Below, one piece after another: positions 12,418 through 23,400 of a DNA stretch of 64,000 bases. Made by a program: the position numbers and the translations under genes. Every line of letters starts with the position of its first letter. The first letter of the stretch is position 1. The notes below the pieces were generated by a model. The model did not search any database, had not been told where the DNA came from, and saw only the letters and a program-made list of their open reading frames with translations. The DNA is taken from the NCBI RefSeq assembly GCF_037975245.1, contig NC_092580.1, positions 18,708,501 to 18,772,500 of the forward strand, read 5' to 3'. Origin of the DNA: Apostichopus japonicus (taxonomy: Eukaryota > Echinodermata > Holothuroidea > Aspidochirotida > Stichopodidae).

Positions 12418-15210
12418 TAAATATATGATTAATCCTCTGTATCAAGACGTTTATGTTTACATGATGCAGAGAATTACACACCGCAAATATAAACATCTAT
12501 ATGTCACAGAGGTGTTATGCATTACTGATCATGCTTCTCTGGTATATAGTCATATACTATAGGGAGATGTTTAAAGGCTATTAAAAATATACATCCACTT
12601 CTCGCCGAAAGTTATTAGGAAGCTATGGTCTCTACATCGATTGTTGCATGGTCGATAAACCAAGGTGAACCATAACACTTAATATAAAATGGATACCTTT
12701 ATGTAAGAAAGAGAAGAGCATCAATATGCCTTCTATATGTGTATTAATTGAGTCTCATTATGTTCTCGGTAGATTAGATATTCTGCAATCGCAATAAACA
12801 TGCATGTCGCAACATTACCCGCATGAAGAGGTTTGCTATATATGAGTAAGAATTATGATTGTCAAGTTGGAATCCCAGCTGATATAACATTATAACCCTG
12901 CATGTACTCGCTCTCGGACCTTTACCGTATTTCATTTAATTGATCAAATATAAAACAAAATTTGTGGAAGTAATAGCATTGTTATATAAATATATTGGGA
13001 AACCACTCGGTGGTGTACGCAATTTTCGCAAATTTAACATAAGACATAAACAAAGAAGGAACAATAGTACTTTTATGATTATTTCCACAAAGACATTTAT
13101 TGAAGAGACATGATTTCATTCAAAAGTACGCCATTCTTACATATAAAGTTCTCTCTACCGAAACTACACATAATTTATGTATGTTTTTGTTTTAATTTTG
13201 TTTTACCTGTCTATTTATTAACGACGTCATCCTATTTAATCGACTTATTTTGCTTTTTACTTTATTACTTAATTTATGCACATCCCATAACATCAGACTT
13301 GCAATACAAAATAAAAACTGCCATGCTTTCGATCTTGATATTTTAATATGTTATCTTGATATGTGTTTATCACATCACATTCTGGTAGATGATATTCTGG
13401 TTTTAAATCGTGATGTCTTTACAAATAATTGACGTTAAATTGTACATTGACGAGAGTTTACTTCCAAAATGGCCAAACAAAACAGTTGATAGATATCAAA
13501 TTAGCCAGAAATATATATGAACTGATATCTAAGAAAGTATCAGATAAAATTGATTAGGCAATAATTCCAGCATTTTGATGAATTGGGAAGACGAAAAGTT
13601 TAACTTTATCACCTTCAAGAGTCGATATTGGACAATACAAGCGTGAGAAATAAGCTCCACTGCCTCGTCCTGGTTTTTAATATACGGATGTCGGCCTATA
13701 CCATTATTAATAGTTCGTTTAACCGGTATATATACTTACTTCGCTCCGAGAGGAAAAACAAGCTTTAGTTATGGAAAGGTCCTACACTTTAGGATTATAA
13801 AAACCTGGGTGTGGCCTGCCATGGCGTAGGTGTAAAAATAAATATGCGCACGATGCAGTTTGTGGTAAACGTTGTGGTTAGGAACGTTTTGATAAGTATA
13901 TAGATGATTACCAGTTCGTGCATCATGCAGTCGGGGCAAAAACGTTCAGTGGATTCTGTTACATTCAGTCGGGAAAGATTCGACCACTTCTTCGTGGATA
14001 CGGGGTTATATGGTGGTATAACCCCCCCCCCCCATCCCTCCTCATCCTATTGTCAACCTCACACACAAAATCAAAAGTATTTATGAGCGGCAACTTTGCT
14101 TTCAGACCTATTACTAGACCTAACTTATTCGCGAAATAAAAACAAACATATGGTGATCCAAACAAGACCATGGTTCTGTGTGATAATATGGAGTCTTATG
14201 TATGGATAACGGATCTTGTTATGAGTCCAATATAGCGGAGAATGGTTGCAAGGTTCTATATGGTATCATAGCACAATTATAGAATAGTGTACGATCATAC
14301 AAATAGCCAAAAAGGTAACCTGAAAGGTGCCTAAAATAAACTAATGCGGTAATTGTTGTCGCATAGTTTCAGAAGTCACGAAGTCCTGCTGCAGGTGGTT
14401 ATATATTTTGTGTATATATTTTGTGTAGACAGAGGAATATTTGTGTGAAGGTTCAGTCCTGCCGGTGCAAGTATTATGACTTTGACGCATATAATGTTCC
14501 AACTTACCATATCTTATTTACTTCCGCTCCGGAAATGTATAGGTTTTGACAAAGGATGCCTCCACACAGTATATGTCAACTATAGGTTATAACCAGAAGT
14601 GGGATGTATATTGTGGGTGTAATGACATGTGTAAGGGTAATTACTCCCAGTCGTGGTGGAATTATTTTAAAACGGAGAGTACATGAAAAATTGGCGCACA
14701 GGTGTTATTTGAACTCGAAAGTCTGATGAAGAGAAACAATATACCTTGATTGTGTGCCACAGAGGCAAGTTTTATAAATTGCTTTTTTTAAAGTAAAGAA
14801 TCCACAAGAATCTCAAAGTGATGTAACAAGCATTGAGATTGCATTGTAATGTCAAAGAGAGAGAGTGAGTGATAATTTAATTTATATATATTTGACATCA
14901 GTGCTGAAATGTATCCATTTGCATGTTAATCCAAATGATATGACGATCATTGTGCAGACCAGCATTCTTTCATGCCCTCAAGCCTTCATGTTGCCGATTA
15001 CTGTCAAGAGCCCCCCCCCCCCCTTTTTTTTGAGGTCTTTTGACGGAATACTTCAAACATAGACGCGTTGTCGTTCGTGTTAAACCACCCGCGAGAACGT
15101 TTCCGGGTTGTTGAATATTTCTATAAAGGTTAGACAGACGAAAACAACAGAGAATATTAAATAATTCACGTTGTGACGTCATCGGAATCGAACAATGCCC
15201 CCATGAGAGA
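12418..15210. other. Non-coding stretch, no supported gene
   Basis: No convincing exons. Poly-C tracts sit at about 14021-14034 and 15010-15023. Open frames spanning them are proline- or glycine-rich only because of the homopolymer. Confidence 0.5.
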
Positions 15211-15276
15211 TCTACGTGTATGTATGTAGTATGCGTGTATGCGTGTATGTATGCGTGTATACATGTATGTATGTAT
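15211..15276 (+). repeat. (TATG/CGTG)n microsatellite
   Basis: Alternating GTATG and CGTGT tetranucleotide steps run up to the left flank of the foldback transposon. Confidence 0.8.
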
Positions 15277-15318
15277 TTTATATTCTTCTGCAAGCAAGAA
15301 CTCGCGAAGAAGCATCAT

Positions 15319-15728
15319 TACGGAGAGCCAAACGTTCCATAAATGTCGAAAAAGAAAGTGAAGTGTCCAAGTTAATATATATATGTCCAAATCGATATCA
15401 ACATGTTACAATTCGATATCAGCATGTTACAATTCCATATGAACATGTCGAAATAAAATACAATATGCCATTGCGTCTATCAACATGTCAAATTCAACAT
15501 CAGCATGTCGAAAACTTGTAACAGCATGCCATTACTACATTGGTCATTTCAACATGCTATATTTACGTCGTGCTATAATTTTGGCACTTCGGCGCGCGCC
15601 AACGTTTCGTATATGTCGAGATTTATTTCAGTATGTCCAAAACTTGTGTCAGCATGGTGAGCGAAGAGTGGTGAAGTATTGCCATGACAACGTTGCACAT
15701 GGTTCGTGTCGTTCACGCGGTATTATGG
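15319..15728 (+). repeat. Left inverted arm of the foldback element
   Basis: About a dozen degenerate 20-22 base units are visible, for example GTTACAATTCGATATCAGCA and GTTACAATTCCATATGAACA. An open frame from 15485 crosses most of the arm, and the mirror frame exists in the right arm. This is expected from recent arm duplication and is not evidence of a protein. Confidence 0.85.
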
Positions 15729-16030
15729 TTGAATATACTGTAGCGGAAAGCTACGACTTTTCCTTAGTGAGATACGTTTCGTTCCCTCAGGGGTTACATC
15801 TGTTGCGCTCCGTGGAGGTAACGAGAGATGTTTATCCGGAACAGGAACAGGAACTGATTACGTAATTTTGCTATATCGATGTATTCCCGTGACTGGCATA
15901 GGCAGGCACGGCGGTGGGTGTGTGAGTCGATCCCATTGGTCGCAACTCATCGTAGTTATATACAGGTAGTCCATGATTGGTCTAAGCCTTTTTTTTACAG
16001 TTTATGTACGGACGTGTGTATACGGATGTT

Positions 16031-16400
16031 CAAGGGCGTAGGAACCGGGGGGCTGGGGGGCGCCAGCCCCCCAGTGAAAAATATGGGGCGGGCGGAAGTA
16101 TCGTTCCGCCCCCCCCCCCCCCGCTCCGCAAGTCAGAAAACCCCTTTTTCATTTCCAAATGAGAAAAAAATCTCATTTGAAGCACCAAATTGCATCTAAG
16201 GCCAGGTGAAAATGCAAAATTCTTTACAAAATGGAGTGGGTGTTGAAGTGTGCTATATTGCACCAAATTGCATCTGAGGCCACCTGGAAATGCAAAAAAA
16301 TTCCAAAGGGGAGGGGGACACCCCCTCCCCTTAGACCCCTCTCCCAGGCCGGCCATCAGTCTTCAGCCCCCCCACTCAAAAGTACCTTCCAACGCCACTG
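16031..16400. mobile_element. hAT-like miniature element nested in the foldback element
   Basis: The left end reads CAAGGGCGTAGGAACCGG and the right end, reversed, CAGTGGCGTTGGAAGG. These CA-(A/G)-GGCGT-GGAA termini resemble the hAT miniature elements elsewhere in the window. The flanking 8-mers (CGGATGTT and CGGGGGGT) agree at only five positions, so the target duplication is unproven. Internally ACCAAATTGCATCT is present twice, at about 16182 and 16262. Confidence 0.45.
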
Positions 16401-16554
16401 CGGGGGGTATTTTAATGAAGGGTTCTTTCGTAAATGAGTGAGTCAGAGAGTCGGAGAGTCGGTCGAGTGCAAGACGAGGAACTTTCCTTCCGGCGGCTCG
16501 TGGTAAAGCCTTTGATATTTGCCTAAGTCCAAACAAATGTGTTTAGGCATTTTG

Positions 16555-16745
16555 GAGTGCCCGACATCTGCGCTGCCCGAGTCCAGCGGATTGCCCGACA
16601 CCTGCGCTGCCCGAGTCCAGCGGATTGCCCGACACCTGCCCTGCCCGAGTCCAGCAGATTGCCCGACACCTGCCCTGCCCGAGTCAAGCGGAATGCCCGA
16701 AGCCTGTGCTGCCCGACACCGGTGGATTGCCGACGTTTAGATTGC
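16555..16745 (+). repeat. 34-bp minisatellite inside the foldback element
   Basis: About five copies of a 34-base unit made of two related halves, ATTGCCCGACACCTGCG and CTGCCCGAGTCCAGCGG, decay towards the 3' side up to about 16810. The GC-rich composition contrasts with the surrounding DNA. Open frames here are merely translations of the repeat. Confidence 0.85.
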
Positions 16746-17222
16746 CCGACCCTTGCGCAGTCCCAGTGTTATGCCTGCGTATCCTTGGGTTGTGCCCGAC
16801 CCCAGTACGTTATATTGGGCAAATGTTAATATTGTGTATTATACGCTGTAGATGTAGAACGAGATGAGAAATTATACTTTTATTAAACATACAACTCTGG
16901 TGTCTGCCTCCTGATTTAGAGTTAATCTGTACCCGTCCCCCATCTACCTCCCCTACCCTCCTCCAGTTGGTTTCGAGACAGGTTTTTCACTACCAGACGT
17001 TGGCGGCGTTACAATACGTTTTAAACTGCTGCAGTAGGTGGAAAATATACCATTGAGAATATCTTCAAGCCCTTATTCGTATTAGTCGCGCCAAAGCTTT
17101 GTCCAAACAAAGCAGTTCATTTAATGTAATCATTCATAATGAATGTTTTGCAAGAAACTTTTTCTTCCATACAGCGTTTGGTTGGAGAAATAAACCAATG
17201 CGTCAGAGAAAACCAGCTTTCG

Positions 17223-17503
17223 ATAGCACCACGCCTCCGAACTCGTCTAGAGGCAACGTTTGACAGTAACAGTAACATGGTAATAAATTGAAAGTTTGTA
17301 AGAATATTCTTGGGGAAATTTCACTAGGCCCCTTTCTCCCTTTGATCCAGTCCGTGCTCTGTCTTTGGGATTTACTTCAACTAAGTTCTACTTGTATTTA
17401 GCCTATGCTAAGTTAGGTAATGCCTAGACTAAGGCTAAAGTTAGGGTATACATACTCTTATTTCTAACGTTGCCTCTAGACAAGTTCGGAGGCGTGGTGC
17501 TAT
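17223..17503. repeat. Inner inverted repeat next to the right foldback arm
   Basis: Bases 17223-17260 (starting ATAGCACCACGCCTCCGAAC) are the reverse complement of 17466-17503 with a single mismatch, 38 bases with a loop of about 205. The second copy abuts the inner edge of the right arm. Confidence 0.8.
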
Positions 17504-17506
17504 CCC

Positions 17507-17915
17507 CATAGTACCGTGTGAACGACACGAACCATGTGCAACGTTGTCATGGCAATACTTCACTACTCTTCGCTCACCATGCTGACACAAGTTTTGGACA
17601 TACTGAAATAAATCTCGACATATACGAAACGTTGGCGCGCGCCGAAGTGCCAAAATTATAGCACGACGTAAATATAGCATGTTGACATGACCAATGTAGT
17701 AATGGCATGCTGTTACAAGTTTTCGACATGCTGATGTTGAATTTGACATGTTGATAGACGCAATGGCATATTGTATTTTGTTTCGAGATGTTCATATGGA
17801 ATTGTAACATGCTGATATCGAATTGTAACATGTTGATATCGATTTGGACATATATATATTAACTTGGACACTTCACTTTCTTTTTCGACATTTATGGAAC
17901 GTTTGGCTCTCCGTA
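17507..17915 (-). repeat. Right inverted arm of the foldback element
   Basis: Reverse complement of 15319-15728, nearly identical throughout. Similarity stops at the inner ends near 15728 and 17507 and at the outer CATCAT duplications. Confidence 0.85.
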
Positions 17916-18424
17916 CATCATAGGCTTATCAAAGCCGCAAGCTGACAGAAGTCAGTCTCTTACATTCATATTTAACGTCCACGCGACCGATATATAACCC
18001 CTGTGTACAGACAACACTCCTACGCAATGAACCTGTTAACTAGCATTGCTTTACTTGTCAATCTGACCACTAGAACACCACATCCGTCTCGACGTGTAGG
18101 TGAACAAAGACAAAACAGAAGCAACAACAAAACTAGCGAACTGGATATAATCCAGGTGAACAAACAGAGGTTTGGTTGGATTACAAAATTTCCGATGCGC
18201 ATATCCTCTGTGACTTGTTTACAACATTAATTTTCCAAATGATTTAGTTATATTTATAAAAGTTCTTTGCCCTGAAGTTATATTGGTTGCTAATCTGCCA
18301 CGGTGTGTGTAAATATGGCTTATTTGTTCCTTTTTGGTTTCGATGATAATCGTAACCATTGAAGTCATGCAGGCGGATGTGTGTGGGTACGCGCGTGTGC
18401 CAGTGTGTGTGACGCATTGCTTGT

Positions 18425-18735
18425 AAACACGATATCTCAAGAAGGGGAGTTTGGACCAATCTTATATTTGGTGTGTAGGAGTACCACATAAAGTAGAAGA
18501 TATACATTGTTTTCAGAGTCTGTCAAAGGTCATTTGGGGTTACCAGGGGTCAAATTGTGAAAACCTTATAAACACGATATCTCAAGAAAAGAACTACCTT
18601 GGGACCAATCTCAACTTTTAGTATGTAGTTGTGACCCGTTAAGTACAATAATTGCCTATTGTTTTTGTGTGGAGGTCAAAGGTCACTAGGAGTCACCAAG
18701 GGTCACATTGTGGGAAACCTTGTTTTATAATCTAC
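18425..18735 (+). repeat. Tandem repeat, about 155-bp unit, two copies
   Basis: AAACACGATATCTCAAGAA occurs at 18425 and again at 18580. Each is followed by GGACCAATCT, then a GGTCAAAGGTCA / GGTCAC block and AACCTT. The copies are clearly diverged. Confidence 0.75.
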
Positions 18736-19643
18736 CGTATCTCCCACTGATCAGCCTATTACATAACAGGTGCGTTACGCCTCACTAGAATAGGAGAGGC
18801 TGTTGGCAATTAGCTTAAGAGCATCCGTAGAGATGAATCAAGAAGTCTTGACCAACTCTCCATTGACTTAAGTGTGTCGCTAACTTACGTCGCTTCATGC
18901 ATGCCTGTACGTCACGTATATCTGATCATTTTTATTGTGGTGCCTGATGTGTGGTATATGGCATCTACGTTCCCCTTTGTTATGACTTTCACGGATCGCA
19001 TGGCAGCGCCAGAAAGCTTATGGTGAACGTGTTTGTTAAAAGTTAGTCTAGTGGAAAGAGTAACCTTTTAGAAAAGGAACAAGTGTTGTACCGAATAGTC
19101 CGCATAGCACCGTGACTTACTTTGTCTGTGTGTTTGTTAGTACTACATAATACAAGTGAAAAGGACTCGGCCATACATGACACTGCATTTTGGCTACTTA
19201 ACATATCTATAGTATCAGAAGTGTTCCTTTCTTCTTCTTTTCGTTCAAGATCTTTAACTTGGGGTAAGATGTCTTGAGATGTTAAAACTTGAAAAGTACA
19301 CTCAGACAACAGACGGTCGCAGCATACGAACTACACTACTATTAATATAGAGTATTACGTAGCGTTCACTGTGTATTGATTATAGTGACCCGGAAATAAC
19401 CACATGTGGCCTATACTATCGGATTGTTATTAACGGTAAGTAGTTTCCTTCAGTCTCTATAATTACGTGTAACAAACTGACTCAGTACGAGAAATTTACT
19501 GTTTAAGGACGTATTGATAACGTATACAATTCTGTTATTCGATCGCTAGTGCTTATTTTGTGATAAGTTAGCAGGTTATTAAACGATAGGTGGGGTTAAT
19601 TTAAAAGGCAGGGTCGTACTCAGGTGCACACGATGAAATTGTA
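18736..19643. other. Non-coding stretch, no supported gene
   Basis: Nothing with domain or splice support was found between the 155-bp repeat and the TTAA-flanked MITE. Confidence 0.5.
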
Positions 19644-20007
19644 TTAAAGGTATTGAAGACTCGCCCCAAACCGCGTGCCGCGCTCTGAAACAGTTAACTT
19701 TCCGTTGCCTGCAAATGACGTTTTCTTCTTGTCGCTACAAAATGCAGACAGTAATGAAACGTGATACCTTGTTATCTTTTACCTAGACATGAGATGTCCA
19801 CGCTGCTATGTACACTGTGTTGTGGGTACTAATCGTAGCTGTATGTATTGATTGTACACTAGTGTCTAATTACCGACGGTAGCATGCTGTATGTGTATTT
19901 TCTGGGATCGATAGTGGTGTCTAACACTTCTGTTACACCTCATTCGAAATTAGGTCAGATTACCGGCATGAGACGTTTCTTTGTGCGCGAGTCTTCACAC
20001 CCTTTAA
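19644..20007 (+). mobile_element. TTAA-flanked MITE, copy 1 (Kolobok/piggyBac-like)
   Basis: The element begins TTAAAGGTATTGAAGACTCG and ends CGAGTCTTCACACCCTTTAA. The ends are inverted repeats of about 20 bases with one gap, and TTAA is present at both edges. A second copy of nearly the same length and orientation lies at 27872-28236. About 364 bases, no coding capacity. TTAA targets are used by the piggyBac and Kolobok superfamilies; the AAAGG start favours Kolobok. It lies about 400 bases upstream of the galactosyltransferase start codon. Confidence 0.75.
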
Positions 20008-20432
20008 TTGCCAGGTACTTGCCTAATAGGCAGAATTTTGGTGCTGTACATGAATCAAGTTTTTGCAATTGCTACTTAGATGCATTAATTCTTGAGTTAT
20101 TGAATACCACTACATATTGGTATACATGGAAGATGAGTCTGTAGGTGACATTACATATATTGAATATTATGCGAACTTTGTACACTATATGAACTCGTGT
20201 CTTTCAAGAGTTCTATTGCCCCTGCAATCGTTACAGCAGGATTACTATCTCCGCCCCCCACCACCCCACCCACCCGGCTCTCTCCATCTCTCTCTCTCTC
20301 TCGCCCTCGCTTTCTCCTCTAAACCAAACTTCACTCGGTGTATGATATGAATGGTGTGACGTCACACATCATCCGACAGATGTTGAAAGCATTTTTGTTC
20401 CAATCTACAGATTAATTGAGATTGTCTGAAAG

Positions 20433-23400
20433 ATGTTCAGATACAGGTTTGCATTATGGGCTGGAATCCTTTTTATGTCAATTTTGGTCTCCGGGTTACT
20501 GCTCCTCAACAACGAATGGGTATTAATAGAAACACCAAGCCTACATGAATCCAGTAGGTTGTGTGAAGCATGTTATCCAGTTCATCGAAATTCGAGTGAT
20601 CGTAAGTAATTTCATAAGTTCATAATTTCTGTCCGTAGCCATCATTTCACCTTATTATCAGTAAGGTTTAGTAAGGATATACCCTATAGAAAAGTGCATT
20701 TCCATGAGAGAGAAAAAAAGAGCACACTTCCTACAAATGCATCTTAACATAGGAGAACATTTCCTGGTGGGCTTTTCTTAGCGATGGATTGGATAATTGT
20801 GCATATCATTGTGTTAAAAAAACCCAAATGGTATACTTAAGTTTTGTGACATTAGACCGACCCATGCAAGCATTACTAATTCGATAGATAAGCATGACAC
20901 AACCTATTTCTTTGACGAAGTGAACAGTGCTTAATTTAACACTCGCTATACCTTGCGGTATTAAATTTGATACATGTTAAATCATTAAGAAAAAATGTAG
21001 TTTTTCTACACCATATTTGTTTAGAAATGATCTTTTGAGTATCTCATACTCACCAATTAAAGTGGCTGTACTACGTAGTCTAACGTACAGACCGTTAGAT
21101 CAGTTCCTTAGATGGAACACAAAACAAATAGCAGAAAAAAAAGGATGTTTATGGCCTCAAGAACCATGTTTACAAAATGTCACCCAAGAGCATAGGCGTA
21201 GGAGGCGGAAGGGCTGGGGGCTGCAGCCCCCAGCCCCCAGCCCCCAACCAAATATTTTTGTGAAAATTCGGGCAATATGCTGAGAATTTTTCGGGCACCT
21301 ACTGAAAGAAAAATAAATTGCAATGTGTTTTTCAATGGTTAAACGTATATTATTGTCATCATTATTATTGTAACGACTTCCCGAAAAGTTATAACCAATA
21401 TGGACGCGTAATAACACGGCATATGATTGTATGTAATTTGCATGCGATGTAATAACCGATGCAAACGTATATGATATGCACATTGACATGTTGAACGCGC
21501 GCGGGTTATATTTTTCGGGCAAGTCGTTACAGCCCCCCCCCCCCCCCTAACGCCTATGCCCAAAAGTGCTGCAGAACAAGTTTAGGTTGAGACAATGGAT
21601 TAACATTAATAATTAGGCCCGCACTGAAGAGCTGATGTCATCATCACTCTAGTCTTAAAGGAGCACTCCAAAAACCTTCATATATTTTAAAGATGAATAT
21701 ATTGTAAACCAGAATAGCTATAGAAACATTACTAGCACTCAATTTTTTCTTTGATTGGAATTTTAAGATTACAATTCTGCATAAAGTCTTCGGTTAAGCC
21801 TATTGTCGGGTTTTCCTTGTTTTGTTATAAATATGTTTTTGGATATATCAATACAATATGTGACTTTTGCTGAAACGATTTTTCACCAACAACACTTGGC
21901 TGAGATGCAGTAAAATAGACTATTGTTGTCTTACTTAGTTACACAAGATCTCACAAAAAAAAACACTGCAGAAAAACTGTTAATTCATAACACAAATGCA
22001 TGTCAATTCTATTAATATCTAATAAAATGATATAATTATATTAGATTAAAATATTATAGGGTGCGGTTAGTCTCAGATCCTAGTTTTATAGCCAAAACCC
22101 AAGCCCTGGTTCAACTATCAGGGCATACAGTATTTTCATCCCGGAAAATGAAAACGTGTCCCCGATTGTCGAGGATAAGTTATGATGCCCAGTTAGAGCG
22201 TTAAAAGTGGTACATGAACAAAATAAGAACGGAAGGTTCTTGAAGGGAACAGATTCTAGTTGATTTATCCTTCCTCGGAAGCTACTTAGTGCTGACGTTG
22301 TGAGGAGACATGAAAGTAAGGAGCGAAGCAAAGAACCAAAAGCATTTTCCAGGTTTGGATATTTACGATTGACGAGCTTACCTGCCTCCATTCCCGCTTA
22401 CCTCCCCCCGTCAATCACACTACTTAAAGAACTTGCTGGGGCATAAAGGTTTGGTTTGAATAAAGAAAATTCTATTCACGAGATTCATAATAACGTAACT
22501 TGGCTTTATAATAGCGTACAGTACTATAGAAATCTGTATCAGCAGCACTGAAATCACGTTATAGTATTATGAATTGGCTTAATGGACAAACTAACAACAA
22601 AAGAGATACTTACTCGAAAAGTATATATGAATTATTAACACAAAGTATATATTAGGTATGTGTTGAACTGTTTGAAAGTTTTATCGTTGGTATATATGGT
22701 AAGCTTAATAAAGTCAGTGAATTGGGTTTCACAGGTTTACAGAGCAATATGAAGGAAGCAAGGTAGTCTCTCTTGAATTTTAGTGCCATCATGCGCGCAT
22801 CCATCCATCCATCCATCCCATCCCCCCCCCCCCTCCGTGGTTTTCACTCCCTATAAAAAGATAAGTGGAGTCATAAGCACAACCTTGCATATATACCAAA
22901 ATTATGGACCTAAATTCTAGATCTAAATTCTAGACCTAAATTCTAGACCTAAATTCTAGACCTAACTATGCCCCAGAATGCACCGTTTCACATCAAAACT
23001 TTCAATTCCAGACCCCGGGGAGGGGCAGGTGTTGAGATGCAGCCGATTCACACAGAGATTACAGTAACTAGTGTTAATCTTAAAGTTTTTTACCACAGTA
23101 AATACTGGATTGTGCTGACAAATCGGATAAATCGGTAGCATGTGCTACTAGGTTTACAGTAAGAACTGAAAAGAAGTGTAATCCCAACAAATGCATCAAA
23201 CTGGATTTGTTGGGATTACATATATCCTCAGTTCTTACTGTAATCCTCATAGCACATGCTACCGATTTTTAGCACGATCCAGTTCTTACTGCGGTATACG
23301 AAACTTTTAAGATTTACAGTAATAACTATGTTCTCTGTGTGTATCGGGTGTGAGATGGCATGTTTGTTGCTTCTGTGTGCACTTGTTCGTTTTTTCCATA

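Larger units (their letters stand above)
15319..17915. mobile_element. Foldback transposon with 410-bp inverted arms and 6-bp target duplication
   Basis: The arms 15319-15728 and 17507-17915 are reverse complements with only about five differences by eye. Their outer ends read TACGGAGAGCCAAACG inward, and the element is flanked on both sides by CATCAT (15313-15318 and 17916-17921), a 6-base direct repeat that looks like a target-site duplication. The arms consist of degenerate units of about 21 bases ending in CAACAT or CAGCAT and starting GTC or GTT, plus a GGCGCGCGCC core. The 1.8-kb centre holds a hAT-like miniature element, a 34-bp minisatellite and a second inverted repeat, but no transposase-like frame, so the copy is non-autonomous. 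Long inverted arms made of short tandem repeats are the hallmark of Drosophila FB and sea urchin TU elements. Superfamily is undetermined. Confidence 0.8.

Noticed and set aside
15485-15865. 126-codon frame over the left foldback arm, with a near-identical frame in the right arm
   Set aside because: The match between the two comes from the inverted arms being DNA copies. The units are not codon-periodic and no domain is visible.
16519-16867. Pro/Cys-rich frames resembling a secreted repeat protein
   Set aside because: All come from the 34-bp minisatellite read in three frames.
18003-18230. Short frame with a signal-peptide-like start (MNLLTSIALLVNL)
   Set aside because: Only a few hydrophobic residues, no processing sites, and no splice-supported continuation.
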